This document shows, one piece after another, positions 24,063 through 32,315 of a DNA stretch of 64,000 nt; position 1 is the stretch's first letter, and the number at the start of each line of letters is the position of its first letter. The DNA comes from Amycolatopsis coloradensis (GTDB lineage Bacteria > Actinomycetota > Actinomycetes > Mycobacteriales > Pseudonocardiaceae). The notes below the pieces were generated by a model. The model searched no databases, was not told where the DNA came from, and saw nothing but the letters and a program-made list of their open reading frames with translations. The stretch lies in contig NZ_MQUQ01000010.1 of the NCBI RefSeq assembly GCF_001953865.1, positions 94,433 through 158,432 on the forward strand. The letters run 5' to 3'. A program made the position numbers and the translations under genes.

Positions 24063-25025
24063 ATGATGGCGCTGGGAATAGATGTCTACAGCCGCTTCCA
24101 ATCCGTTACCAACTGGCAATCCGTGAAGAACCACGGCGTTTCCTACGTTTTCGTGAAACTCACCGACGGTGGGGGCCTGCCGAACGGCGGCCGCAACACC
24201 GGAGACGCTTTGGTGGCCGGAGCGAGATCCGTGGGAATCCCGGTGGGGGGCTACCACTTCGCTCAGGCGAGTCCTTCACCTGAGGCACAGGCGGATGTGT
24301 TCATCGCCGAGGTCCGACGGCTCGGGGCGACCGGCTGCGCCCCGATGCTCGACCTCGAGGACAACCCGCAGGGTTCGGGGGCACCCAACATCCCCGACGG
24401 GCGTAAGCGGGACTTCTCGATCAGGTTCTGCAACCGCGTGGCGGGACACGGGTTCCGGCCGGGCGTGTACATGAACAACTCACTCGCGAAGATGCTGCGC
24501 CCCGACCGGTTCGGCGTGCCGGACCTGGTGATCTGGATCGCGCGTTACGGCGCCAAACCCGACGCCGCCGCGGGCCGCTACGACGTGCACCAGTACTCGG
24601 ACGCCGGTCAGGTCCCCGGTATCCGCGCGAGCAGTGTCGACCTCAACGAGTCCTACACGAACGCCCACTTGACCGGCGGCGGCGCCGCCCCGAAGCGGAA
24701 GGCGACGACAGAACTCATGGAACGCAGGACCATTTCGGCCAGCCCGTCCACCACGTCCGTGCGGCTGCTGCTCTCCGGCAGTGAGACGGCCGCGATCATC
24801 GTCCGTCCGCGGGTCGACGGCGACGGCATCACCGACGCGCCCGTATGGCAGGGAAACATCTACGCCTGGGGCAGCGACAAGGTCGGCGTCGGCGGGAATC
24901 CCTTGCAGACGCCCGGATTCAACCCGAAGACGGTTTCGCACCGGCGGTACGCCCTGCCGGGCGCGGTGTGGGCCGACTTCGAATACAGCTCGAACGTGGA
25001 GTTCGAGATCGACATCGTCGGTTGA
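24063..25025 (+). CDS. Glycoside hydrolase family 25 lysozyme-like protein
   Basis: 320 residues. The first 200 residues form a GH25 (N-acetylmuramidase) barrel: LGIDVYSRFQ, VFVKLTDG, GGYHFAQAS, the catalytic-acid strand PMLDLEDN, VIWIARYG and VHQYSDAG. A second beta-rich domain of about 110 residues follows (VRLLLSGSETAAIIV to the end), which may bind wall polymers. No signal peptide or Tat motif is visible at either ATG (24063 or 24066), as in phage endolysins. The bases just upstream are AT-richer than neighbours. Could be a phage-derived gene or one exported by another route. Confidence 0.8.
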   Translation: MMALGIDVYSRFQSVTNWQSVKNHGVSYVFVKLTDGGGLPNGGRNTGDALVAGARSVGIPVGGYHFAQASPSPEAQADVFIAEVRRLGATGCAPMLDLEDNPQGSGAPNIPDGRKRDFSIRFCNRVAGHGFRPGVYMNNSLAKMLRPDRFGVPDLVIWIARYGAKPDAAAGRYDVHQYSDAGQVPGIRASSVDLNESYTNAHLTGGGAAPKRKATTELMERRTISASPSTTSVRLLLSGSETAAIIVRPRVDGDGITDAPVWQGNIYAWGSDKVGVGGNPLQTPGFNPKTVSHRRYALPGAVWADFEYSSNVEFEIDIVG

Positions 25026-25061
25026 CCCCGGACCCGACCCGGCACAGGGGCTTCAGGTACT

Positions 25062-25523
25062 TCACCGGCCCGGCGCCGCGTCCCGGATGGCGTCCACGAT
25101 GAACTGGTAACCCGTGCACCGGCACAGGTTTCCCGAGATCCCCTGCCGGATCTCGGCGTCCGTCGGAGCGGGGTTCTCCTTCAGCAACTCGAGCGCCGTC
25201 GCCAGCATCCCGGGCGTGCAGAAACCGCATTGCAGGCCGTGGTGCTTCCGGAACGATTCCTGGAGCGGATGCAACTCGCCGCCCGAGGCGAGGCCCTCGA
25301 CGGTGACGATTTCCGCGCCGTCCACCTGCGCCGCCAGCAGACAGCATGAACGAGCGCTCGCGCCGTCGAGGGTGATCGTGCACGAGCCGCAGACGCCGTG
25401 TTCGCAGCCGACGTGCACCCCGGTGAAACCCAGGTCGTGGCGCAGGAAGTCGGCCAGCGTCCGGCGCGGTTCGCAGTCGGCGCGGTAGGTCCGTCCGTTC
25501 ACCGTCAGGGTGACCGTGATCAT
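25062..25523 (-). CDS. Molybdenum hydroxylase, 2Fe-2S subunit
   Basis: 153 residues. Small electron-transfer subunit of a xanthine dehydrogenase-family enzyme. The plant-type 2Fe-2S site is CEHGVCGSC with a further Cys in ARSCCLL; the second cluster uses CGFCTPG and CRCTGY. Overlaps the FAD subunit gene by 4 bp. Last gene of the five-gene operon read from 29654 down to 25062. Confidence 0.93.
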   Translation of the reverse strand: MITVTLTVNGRTYRADCEPRRTLADFLRHDLGFTGVHVGCEHGVCGSCTITLDGASARSCCLLAAQVDGAEIVTVEGLASGGELHPLQESFRKHHGLQCGFCTPGMLATALELLKENPAPTDAEIRQGISGNLCRCTGYQFIVDAIRDAAPGR

Positions 25524-26368
25524 GCGCCCTCCTTCGCTCGCGTGATCGCCCGCCTGGTGAGGACCGCGGCCATCTCGCGCCGGTAGCCGGACGGGGCGTG
25601 GAGGTCGCCGGGCGGGTCGGTCGCGGCGGCGGCGAGATCGGCCGCGGCGGCGATCACACCGTCCGTCAGGGGCCGGCCGGTGAGCGACGCTTCGGCGGCG
25701 ATGGCCCGGATCGGCGTGGGGCCCGCGCCCGCGACGGCGATCCGCGCGGTTTCGCAGACGCCGCCGGACATCGTCACGGTGGCGAAGACGGCGACCAGCG
25801 CGAGGTCACGGCTGCGACGGCTCAGTTCCTCGACGGCGCAGCCGCCGGGAAGCACCGGCACCGAAATCCGGGTCAGGAGTTCACCGGCCCCCAACGCGGT
25901 CCGATACGGGCCGAGGAAGAAGTCCCGTGCGGCGATCGTCCGTTCGCCGTCCGGCCCGTGGACGGCGAATTCGGCGTCGAGCGCGACCATCACCGCGGGC
26001 AGCTCCGCGGCCGGGTCGGCGTGCGCGAGGCTGCCGCCGATCGTGCCCCGGTTCCGGATCGCCACATGCCCCACGTGACCGAGCGCTTCGGCGAGCAGTG
26101 GAACGTCCGACCGGACGACGTCGGACGTCTCGGCGACCCGGTGCCGGGTGAGCGCGCCGATTTCCAGGCGCCCGTTCTCCTTGCGCAGAAAGGAAAGCTC
26201 GTCGACACGGTTGATGTCGACCACCAGCGACGGCCGAGCGTGGCGCAGGTTCAGCAACGGCACCAGACTCTGCCCGCCTGCCAGTGCCAGCGAGTCCGGT
26301 GTGCCCAGAGCCCGGACGGCCTCCTCGACCGACGACGCCCGGAGATAGTCGAACGGCGCGGCCTTCAT
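25520..26368 (-). CDS. Molybdenum hydroxylase, FAD-binding subunit
   Basis: 282 residues. FAD-binding PCMH-type subunit: FDYLRASSVEEAVRAL at the start, the FAD loop LAGGQSLVPLLNLR, and IRNRGTIGGSLAHADPAAELP, followed by the C-terminal CODH-type domain. It passes electrons from the iron-sulfur subunit to an acceptor. Overlaps both neighbours by 4 bp. Confidence 0.93.
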   Translation of the reverse strand: MKAAPFDYLRASSVEEAVRALGTPDSLALAGGQSLVPLLNLRHARPSLVVDINRVDELSFLRKENGRLEIGALTRHRVAETSDVVRSDVPLLAEALGHVGHVAIRNRGTIGGSLAHADPAAELPAVMVALDAEFAVHGPDGERTIAARDFFLGPYRTALGAGELLTRISVPVLPGGCAVEELSRRSRDLALVAVFATVTMSGGVCETARIAVAGAGPTPIRAIAAEASLTGRPLTDGVIAAAADLAAAATDPPGDLHAPSGYRREMAAVLTRRAITRAKEGA

Positions 26369-28746
26369 CGGTGGGTCCCCCGCTTCATCGCGGCCAGCAG
26401 CCGGGGCGGCGTGATCGGCAGCGAAGTGATTTCGACGCCGTAGTCGCGCAGCGCGTCCTCGACAGCGTGCGCGATCGCCGCGCCACCGCCGATCACCCCC
26501 GCTTCCCCCATCCCCTTGAACCCGCCGGGGACATGCTCGGCCGGCGTCGCCATATGGGACACGGAAAACGGCGGGATCTCGGTCGCGGTCGGCAGCAGGT
26601 AGCCGGTGAACGAAGTGGTCTCCATCCGCCCGTCGGCACCGTAGACCAGCTCCTCGTACAGCGCGCCGCCGATCGCTTGCGCCGCACCGCCGTGCAACTG
26701 CCCGTCCACGATCGTCGGGTTGATCACCGTGCCGCAGTCGTGCGCGATCAGGTAGTCCAGCAGCGTCACCACGCCGGTCTCACGGTCGACTTGGGCGAGC
26801 ACGGCGGTGCAGCCGAACGCCGTCGCGACGTTGATCGGGTCGTAGACTTCCCGCTCCTCCAGGGTCGGCGTTTCGTCTTCCGGCCAGACACCGTTCAGCC
26901 GCCGGTATGCCGCGTCGCCGATCGCGGCCAGCGTGACCTCCTTGCCCGGCACGCCTTTCACCGACACGACACCGTCCTCAAGGGACAGATCGTCGGGGGA
27001 GGCCTCCAGGATGTGCCCGGCCACCCGCAGGATTTTCGCCCGCAGCCGGGTCGACGCGTTCAGCACGGCGGCGCCACCGACGGCCGCTCCTCGGCTCGCC
27101 GCCGTGCCGTAGCCGGTGTACGGGCAGCTGTCGGTGTCCCCGGACAGCACGGTGACGTGGTCGAGCGGGACGCCGAGCGTGTGCGCGGCCACCTGCGCCA
27201 GCGTCGTGTGGATGCCCTGGCCGATCGCGGACAGTCCGGTGTAGACGGTGACGTGGCCGGTCGAGTCGACTCGCACGACCTCCTCGTCGAAACCGGAATG
27301 CCCCAGGCCGGAAAGGTTGATGATCCGGCTCGGCCCGAAGCCGGTCAGTTCGTTGTGGAACGAATACCCGATGCCGACACCGTTTCCGCGGCGTTCCGCC
27401 CAGCCCGCGTCTTCGACCGCCTTCAGACAGAGATCCAGGCACTCTTCGTAGCGGCCGCTGTCGTAGACGAACACCGGACTCTGGTAGGGAAAGGCTTCCG
27501 GCGGAATGAAGTTCTTGCGCCGCACCGCGTGCGCGTTGAGGCCGAGGCGTTTCGCCAGTTGTTCCACCAGATGTTCGTGCACGAAGTTCGCCTTCGGCAG
27601 CCCGTACCCGCGGAACGACCCGTACGGCGAGCGGTTCGTCATCACGGCGACGAGGCTCAGTTCCACGTTCGGGATGGCGTACGGCCCGGTCAGCAGCGCG
27701 GTCGTCGTCCAGCACGGGCTGGGGCCGACCGTCCCGAGCACGCCACCGAGGACGCCGTACACCGTGGCGCGCAGACCGGTGATCGTGCCGTCGTTCTTGG
27801 CCGCGAGTTCGACGTCGATCTTCTGCTCGCGCGAGTGCGCGTTGGCGACGAAGCTTTCCGCCCGGTCCTCGATGAGCTTGACCGGCTTCTCAGTGCGTCG
27901 CGAGAGGATCGCCGCGAGGACCTCTTCGGCGTAGAAGTCGAACTTGTTCCCGAAGCCGCCGCCGACGTCGGGAGTGCGCACGCGGATCCGGTCCATCGAG
28001 AGCCCGAAGACCTCACCGAACAGTTCCCGCGCCAGATTGGGTGCCTGCGTCGCGAGCCAGACGTCGAGCCGGTCGGTGAACGGATCCCAGGTCGCCACCA
28101 CGCCGCGTGTTTCGATCGGCGTGCCCATCTGGCGTGCGAAGCGGAACGATTCGGTGAGCACGACGTCGGCCTCGGCGAACGCGGCGCGCACGTCACCCAT
28201 CGGGATGGTGCCGGTGCCGGCGATGTTGTCCGGCCAGTCTTCGTAAAGCTTCGGCGCGCCGTCCGCCAGCGCTTGTTCGAGCGTGCTGACGGCCGGGAGT
28301 TCCTCGTACTCGACCTCGATCAGCTCCAGCGCGTCTTCTGCGGTCGCCCGGTCCTTCGCCGCGACAGCCGCGACGCCCTGCCCGGGATACCGCACCTTGC
28401 CGACGGCCAGCGCGTGGCTCTCGGACACCCGCATGTCCGGCAGGTTCGCCCAGATCACCGGCTGCGGTGCCTTGGTGCTCGCCAGCACGTCCTCGCCGGT
28501 GATCACGGCGAACACGCCGGGATGGGCGTTCGCGGCGGTGACGTCGACGCGCACGATCCGCGCGTGCGGCAGGGGACTGCGGAGGATCGCGGCCTCGAGC
28601 ATCCCCGGCAAGCGGACGTCGTCGATGTACCGCGCCCGGCCGGTGAGCAGGCGGACGTCCTCCTGCCGGGTCACCCTCGCGCCGATCAGCCCCTCGCCCA
28701 TACGTCCACTTTTCCGTACCGGCGGGCCTTCGCGCATCGTGCACAT
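26365..28746 (-). CDS. Molybdenum hydroxylase, molybdopterin-binding subunit
   Basis: 793 residues. Large catalytic subunit. The start of the family domain is GARVTRQEDVRLLTG; GGGFGNKFDFYAEE and the C-terminal GMGEAGVIGGGAAIAHAVEDAL, with the catalytic Glu, are visible. The active-site loop reads PYGSFRGYG, close to the GAFRGFG loop of xanthine dehydrogenases and aldehyde oxidases and unlike the AYxCSFR loop of CO dehydrogenase form I or AYRGAGR of form II, so CO oxidation is unlikely. Substrate unknown, probably an aldehyde or N-heterocycle. Start may be ATG 28746 or the ATG near 28701. Confidence 0.9.
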   Translation of the reverse strand: MCTMREGPPVRKSGRMGEGLIGARVTRQEDVRLLTGRARYIDDVRLPGMLEAAILRSPLPHARIVRVDVTAANAHPGVFAVITGEDVLASTKAPQPVIWANLPDMRVSESHALAVGKVRYPGQGVAAVAAKDRATAEDALELIEVEYEELPAVSTLEQALADGAPKLYEDWPDNIAGTGTIPMGDVRAAFAEADVVLTESFRFARQMGTPIETRGVVATWDPFTDRLDVWLATQAPNLARELFGEVFGLSMDRIRVRTPDVGGGFGNKFDFYAEEVLAAILSRRTEKPVKLIEDRAESFVANAHSREQKIDVELAAKNDGTITGLRATVYGVLGGVLGTVGPSPCWTTTALLTGPYAIPNVELSLVAVMTNRSPYGSFRGYGLPKANFVHEHLVEQLAKRLGLNAHAVRRKNFIPPEAFPYQSPVFVYDSGRYEECLDLCLKAVEDAGWAERRGNGVGIGYSFHNELTGFGPSRIINLSGLGHSGFDEEVVRVDSTGHVTVYTGLSAIGQGIHTTLAQVAAHTLGVPLDHVTVLSGDTDSCPYTGYGTAASRGAAVGGAAVLNASTRLRAKILRVAGHILEASPDDLSLEDGVVSVKGVPGKEVTLAAIGDAAYRRLNGVWPEDETPTLEEREVYDPINVATAFGCTAVLAQVDRETGVVTLLDYLIAHDCGTVINPTIVDGQLHGGAAQAIGGALYEELVYGADGRMETTSFTGYLLPTATEIPPFSVSHMATPAEHVPGGFKGMGEAGVIGGGAAIAHAVEDALRDYGVEITSLPITPPRLLAAMKRGTHR

Positions 28747-28749
28747 GGG

Positions 28750-29226
28750 TCAGAGGATCCTGGCGACCCGGTACGCGATCCCGTCCTCGACCAGGTAGCC
28801 CGAGCCCGCGCAGACGACGTCGTTCAGCCAGGAGTAGCGCTCGGAACCGGTCTCGAACAGCGGATTCGTCCGGAAGTAGTACCGGGCCGGATCGACCAGA
28901 TGCCGGGTCGCGGGGTCGGCGACTTCGGCGCGGAGCCCGGCCGGGATCCGCCAGCGACCGCCGTAGGTCATGTGCAGCAGCGCGTCGTCCTGGGTGCGCA
29001 GGGTCAGCCGGACGTCGAGCGTCATCGTCCCGTCGGGACGGAACACGGCCCAGTCGCCGCCGATCGGAAGCACCTCGCCGCGCAGGTCCGGGCCCTCGAA
29101 CGCGCCACCTGCGGCGCCGAAGAACACCCGGCCGCCGCCGATGTCCAGCCGCGGGTGCAGGTCGACGACGAGGTCGAAGAGCAGCTCCGTGCGGAGTTCT
29201 CCGACGTCCTTCACGCGCGTGATCAC
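28750..29226 (-). CDS. DUF3237 protein
   Basis: 158 residues, cytoplasmic, a beta-barrel type protein of the DUF3237 family, recognised by ELLFDLVVDLHPRLDIG, FEGPDLRGEVLPIGGDW and the C-terminal YYFRTNPLFETG. The biochemical role is unknown; members often sit next to catabolic oxidoreductases. Here it is coupled to the NTF2-like gene by 4 bp and lies 3 bp before the hydroxylase large subunit, suggesting that it handles the same substrate or product. Confidence 0.85.
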   Translation of the reverse strand: MITRVKDVGELRTELLFDLVVDLHPRLDIGGGRVFFGAAGGAFEGPDLRGEVLPIGGDWAVFRPDGTMTLDVRLTLRTQDDALLHMTYGGRWRIPAGLRAEVADPATRHLVDPARYYFRTNPLFETGSERYSWLNDVVCAGSGYLVEDGIAYRVARIL

Positions 29227-29654
29227 GAGCCGAAAACCTTTCGCCGGACGGCGTCGGTCGAGACGCCGGACTGGGCGCAGAGCGCCGAGAGGTCGAAGAA
29301 GAACCGTTCGGACGCGATGAGGCCGTCCGCGAAGGTGAACTGGATGAACACGGGGAGTTCGGCGCGCCCGCCGTGGGGCACGACGCCGAACCGGTCGCCG
29401 GTCATGGTCATCCGCGCGGTGCCCCAGCAGACGAGCGTCGCGCCGTCGCTCACGTGGCCGTCGAGGGTGACGTCGTAGTCGGGAAAGGTGGCGAAGAAGC
29501 GCTTGAGCGCCTTCTCGTTCTCGGCTCGGCCCTTCGCTGTCGTGCCGAAGGCGGGGGTTTCAAGGGTCATGTCCGGATGGAGCAGGTCCAGTGCGGCGGG
29601 GACGTCCTGTCTGCTCTTGGCGACGGCCAGGGCTTGGACGAGTTCGAAGGTCAC
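29223..29654 (-). CDS. NTF2-like (SnoaL-type) protein
   Basis: 143 residues. Cone-shaped NTF2-like fold: an opening helix LVQALAVAKSRQDVPAAL, LLHPDMTLETPAFG, and a final sheet VFIQFTFADGLIASERFFFDL. Members act as isomerases, cyclases or binding proteins. First gene of the hydroxylase operon. GTG 29654 is used; TTG 29657 is possible. There is no good ribosome site, and an operator-like palindrome ends 8 bp upstream. Confidence 0.8.
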   Translation of the reverse strand: MTFELVQALAVAKSRQDVPAALDLLHPDMTLETPAFGTTAKGRAENEKALKRFFATFPDYDVTLDGHVSDGATLVCWGTARMTMTGDRFGVVPHGGRAELPVFIQFTFADGLIASERFFFDLSALCAQSGVSTDAVRRKVFGS

Positions 29655-29661
29655 CAACCAA

Positions 29662-29677
29662 ACGTACGATCGTTCGT
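29662..29677 (-). promoter_or_regulatory. Operator-like palindrome before the hydroxylase operon
   Basis: ACGTACGATCGTTCGT is a 16-bp palindrome with one mismatched pair, 8 bp before the first gene. A TATACG/TAACTATA-like -10 on the minus strand lies next to it. It is probably the binding site of a regulator, either the adjacent LysR protein or a TetR protein encoded elsewhere. Confidence 0.45.
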
Positions 29678-29705
29678 ATAGTTAGGCAAGTGGGTGCTCG
29701 AGTCC

Positions 29706-30641
29706 TCAGCCCTGGGCGCCCATCGCCGCCCGGTCCGCCACCGGCAACCACTGCCGATCCGCGTCGAACGGCCGGTACCCGGTCCGGACGTGCTCGATCA
29801 GCAGAGGCAGCGTGGGGTGCCGGTTTTCGTGCCGCCACAGCAGGGAGAACGGGTACACCGGAGTCGGGTCGACGAGCGGGATCCGGACGACGTCCGGATG
29901 CCACGGCACGTGCATCTTCGCGCCGACGAAGCCGAGGCGGTCCTTCGATCCGCTGAGTACCTCGATGTGGTGTTCCAGCCCGAAGTTCGGGCCGTCGGTG
30001 TCGACGAGGATGCCGAACGCCGGGCACAGTTCCTGCCAGAATTCCGCCCACTCGCTGGCCCGCGCGTTGTAGGGCATCCAGGCCGTGAGGCCGTCGAGTT
30101 CCGCCATCTCGACCCGCCGCCGTCGCGCGAGCGGGTGCCGCCGTCCGACCAGCAGGTGGGCCGGCTCCAGATAGGCGGGTGTGCGGCCGATCGCGGGGTC
30201 CGTCACGGTGCTGACCCGGGCGAAAGCGGCATCGACCGACTCGGGCGGCATCGGACGGCGCACCGCGCCCAGTCCGGGCGTGACGAGTTCCAGTTCGTCG
30301 TCGTGATCGGCGTGGAAGGCGCGGATCACTTCCATGGTCGCCAAGCGCGTGCCGAGGACGTCGACGCGCAGTGGGCGGCGCCTTCCGTGAAGGCGCTCGA
30401 CGGCCTGGTCCGCGAGGCTGATCAGCGCGCGAGCGTGCTTGAGGAACTCCTCGCCGTGCTCGGTCGGCTCGGCCCCGCCGCGTGTCCGCGACAGCAGTCG
30501 CACGCCGAGGTCCGCTTCGAGTTTCGCGACCCGTTTGGAGATCGCCTGCTGGCTCATCTCCAACCGGATCGCCGCCTCGCTGAAGTACCGGTCCTCGGCC
30601 ACCGCGACGAAAGCGCGCACCGCGCCGAGGTCGAGTTCCAC
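29706..30641 (-). CDS. LysR-family transcriptional regulator
   Basis: 311 residues from GTG 30641, which has a perfect GAGGAGG 5 nt upstream. The HTH domain is at 1-60 (AVRAFVAVAEDRYFSEAAIRLEMSQQAISKRVAKLEADLG, in parts), followed by a periplasmic-binding-like effector domain. It lies directly upstream of the molybdenum hydroxylase operon on the same strand, separated by 51 bp, so control of that operon is likely, but read-through would also be possible. Confidence 0.92.
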   Translation of the reverse strand: MELDLGAVRAFVAVAEDRYFSEAAIRLEMSQQAISKRVAKLEADLGVRLLSRTRGGAEPTEHGEEFLKHARALISLADQAVERLHGRRRPLRVDVLGTRLATMEVIRAFHADHDDELELVTPGLGAVRRPMPPESVDAAFARVSTVTDPAIGRTPAYLEPAHLLVGRRHPLARRRRVEMAELDGLTAWMPYNARASEWAEFWQELCPAFGILVDTDGPNFGLEHHIEVLSGSKDRLGFVGAKMHVPWHPDVVRIPLVDPTPVYPFSLLWRHENRHPTLPLLIEHVRTGYRPFDADRQWLPVADRAAMGAQG

Positions 30642-30756
30642 CGTGTCCTCCTCGTACAACCCAGGGTTGTCGCCTGCCGCGTGTCGCTTGTCGGACAACG
30701 CCTGTGCGCCTTGGGTCCAATCGCCGCGACAGGCCGGAATCGTACAACCGTGGGGA

Positions 30757-30993
30757 GTGGCCGATAGACTCCTCGATCTTTCCGCCGCGGAAGACGAGGA
30801 ACCGCCCTTGACCCTGCACGCGACCGCCGAGCGGCTGACCGAGGACGCCGTCCTCGAACTGAAGCGGACTTTGCTGGCGCATCAAGGGGATACGCCGGTC
30901 CGGGTGAAGCTCGCCGGGAGGTCGTACGCGCTCGACGACTACCCCGTCGCCGTCAGCCCGATGCTTTGGGGCGAGCGGATCGCAGCAACCTGA
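30757..30993 (+). CDS. Small protein resembling the DnaE C-terminal OB region
   Basis: 78 residues if read from GTG 30757; TTG 30808, with GAGGA 8 nt upstream, would give about 61. The segment LTLHATAERLTEDAVLELKRTLLAHQGDTPVRVKL (in parts) resembles the OB-fold end of bacterial DNA polymerase III alpha, where the phrase on lowering a value for nucleic-acid binding is a domain of the same size. Divergent from the LysR gene, and its last 41 bp overlap the convergent DinB gene. Whether it binds nucleic acid is unknown. Confidence 0.55.
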   Translation: MADRLLDLSAAEDEEPPLTLHATAERLTEDAVLELKRTLLAHQGDTPVRVKLAGRSYALDDYPVAVSPMLWGERIAAT

Positions 30994-31474
30994 GCTGCCC
31001 GATCTCGGACACGTTCTTCATCAGCTCGGAGTTCACCCAGGCGACCGTGTGCGCGAAGGTGAGTCCGGCTTCCTCGCCCCACGGGTAGCCGGAGGACACG
31101 TCCAAGTCGTCGTCGGTCAAGCGTTCCAGCACGACCAGCCATTCCTCGCGCAGTCCGCGCAACCAGGCGATGGCGGAGTCCTCACCCGGCCAAGTGATCT
31201 CCTCGCGCTCACGTGGGGTGCGTCGGTTCGCGTGATCGAGGGCGACGCTCCACCACCAGCCGATATGCCAGGTGAGCCAGGCGATCGTGGGGACCGGGAC
31301 GGGTTCGGGTTCGGTATCGGCCCAGTCGGGAGTGCCGTCCGGGCGCACCGTCCAGCACAGGGCGGCGGGCTCCCAGAGGAAGTCTTCCGGCGCCGGCGCG
31401 GCGAGGTGGTGGTCGAACAACGACCAGGTCAGGTCGAACTGCCAGCGCAGCAGTTCGGAACGCGATACGGACAC
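30953..31474 (-). CDS. DinB-like (YfiT/DinB) metal-binding domain protein
   Basis: 173 residues from GTG 31474 (GGGAAAG 8 nt upstream). Four-helix-bundle DinB-type protein: SRSELLRWQFDLTWSLFDHHL, TIAWLTWHIGWWWSVALDHA with the first metal His, and LTFAHTVAWVNSELMKNVSEIG with the last. In actinobacteria such proteins may be mycothiol-dependent transferases. No clear operon partner; convergent with the preceding small gene. Confidence 0.85.
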   Translation of the reverse strand: MSVSRSELLRWQFDLTWSLFDHHLAAPAPEDFLWEPAALCWTVRPDGTPDWADTEPEPVPVPTIAWLTWHIGWWWSVALDHANRRTPREREEITWPGEDSAIAWLRGLREEWLVVLERLTDDDLDVSSGYPWGEEAGLTFAHTVAWVNSELMKNVSEIGQLRLLRSARPKASG

Positions 31475-31528
31475 CGGCGGATCTTTCCCGCGCGGCCGGA
31501 GCGGCCGCAACCGGATTACCGTGCGGAC

Positions 31529-32302
31529 ATGAGTTCTCCTGTCGCGCAGCGGAACGGCCGGACGGCGACCGCCGAAGACCTGGCGCCGCTCGCCTTCGCC
31601 GGTTTCGCCCACTTCACGGCCATGCAGGTGCGTGACGGCCGGATCCGCGGTCTCGACCTGCATCTGGACCGGCTCCGGACCGCCTCGCTGGAGCTGTTCG
31701 GTGACGCCCTCCCCGACGACCGGATCCGGTCCTGTCTGCGCAAGGCGCTGGAGTCCGGTCCCGCCGACGTCTCCCTGACCGTGACGATCCATCTGCCGGA
31801 TGAACTCGAAGTCCTGGTGCGCACCCGGCCCCCGGCGTCCGGCCCGGCGGGTCCGCTGGCGCTGGCGGTCGTCGAGCACGAGCGCTTCCTCCCCGCCATC
31901 AAGCACACGGGCGAGACGGCGAAGACGCACTTCCAGCGGCAGGCCGTCGGCGAAGGGTTCGACGACGCGGCGTTCGTGGACCGTGAGGGCAGATTGAGTG
32001 AGGCGACGATCTGGAACCTCGCCTTCTGGGATCGCGATACGGTGGTGTGGCCCGAAGCCGGTCTGCTGCGGGGAACGACGATGGGCATCGTCCAGCGGCG
32101 TCTGGAGGGGCTCGGTGTGCCGCAACGGGTCCAGGAGATCACCCGCGCGGACCTGCCGGGGCTCGGCGGCGCGGTGGTCATGAACTCGTGGACGCCGGGG
32201 ATCGCGGTGCGCCGGATCGGCACCACGCCGCTGCCGGAAGCGCCGTCGTTCATCGAAGCGCTGCACCGGGCTTACCAAGCGGAACCCCTCACCCGCCCCT
32301 GA
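31529..32302 (+). CDS. Class IV aminotransferase family protein
   Basis: 257 residues, fold type IV PLP enzyme (branched-chain, D-amino acid transaminase or 4-amino-4-deoxychorismate lyase family). The PLP lysine is probably Lys125 in LPAIKHTGETAK; Glu158 in REGRLSEATIWN would bind the pyridine nitrogen; the phosphate loop is LLRGTTMGIV. Which of the three reactions it performs cannot be read from the sequence. It begins a co-directional set with the SDR (13 bp gap) and methyltransferase genes. Confidence 0.85.
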   Translation: MSSPVAQRNGRTATAEDLAPLAFAGFAHFTAMQVRDGRIRGLDLHLDRLRTASLELFGDALPDDRIRSCLRKALESGPADVSLTVTIHLPDELEVLVRTRPPASGPAGPLALAVVEHERFLPAIKHTGETAKTHFQRQAVGEGFDDAAFVDREGRLSEATIWNLAFWDRDTVVWPEAGLLRGTTMGIVQRRLEGLGVPQRVQEITRADLPGLGGAVVMNSWTPGIAVRRIGTTPLPEAPSFIEALHRAYQAEPLTRP

Positions 32303-32315
32303 AAGGAACACGCCG

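Noticed and set aside
26365..28746. Carbon monoxide dehydrogenase large subunit (coxL)
   Set aside because: Overall family fits, but the active-site loop is PYGSFRGYG, not that of CO dehydrogenase form I or II.
26284..29478. 1064-codon open frame on the plus strand
   Set aside because: It is antisense to the hydroxylase operon, whose subunits have clear cofactor motifs; long antisense frames are usual in such GC-rich DNA.
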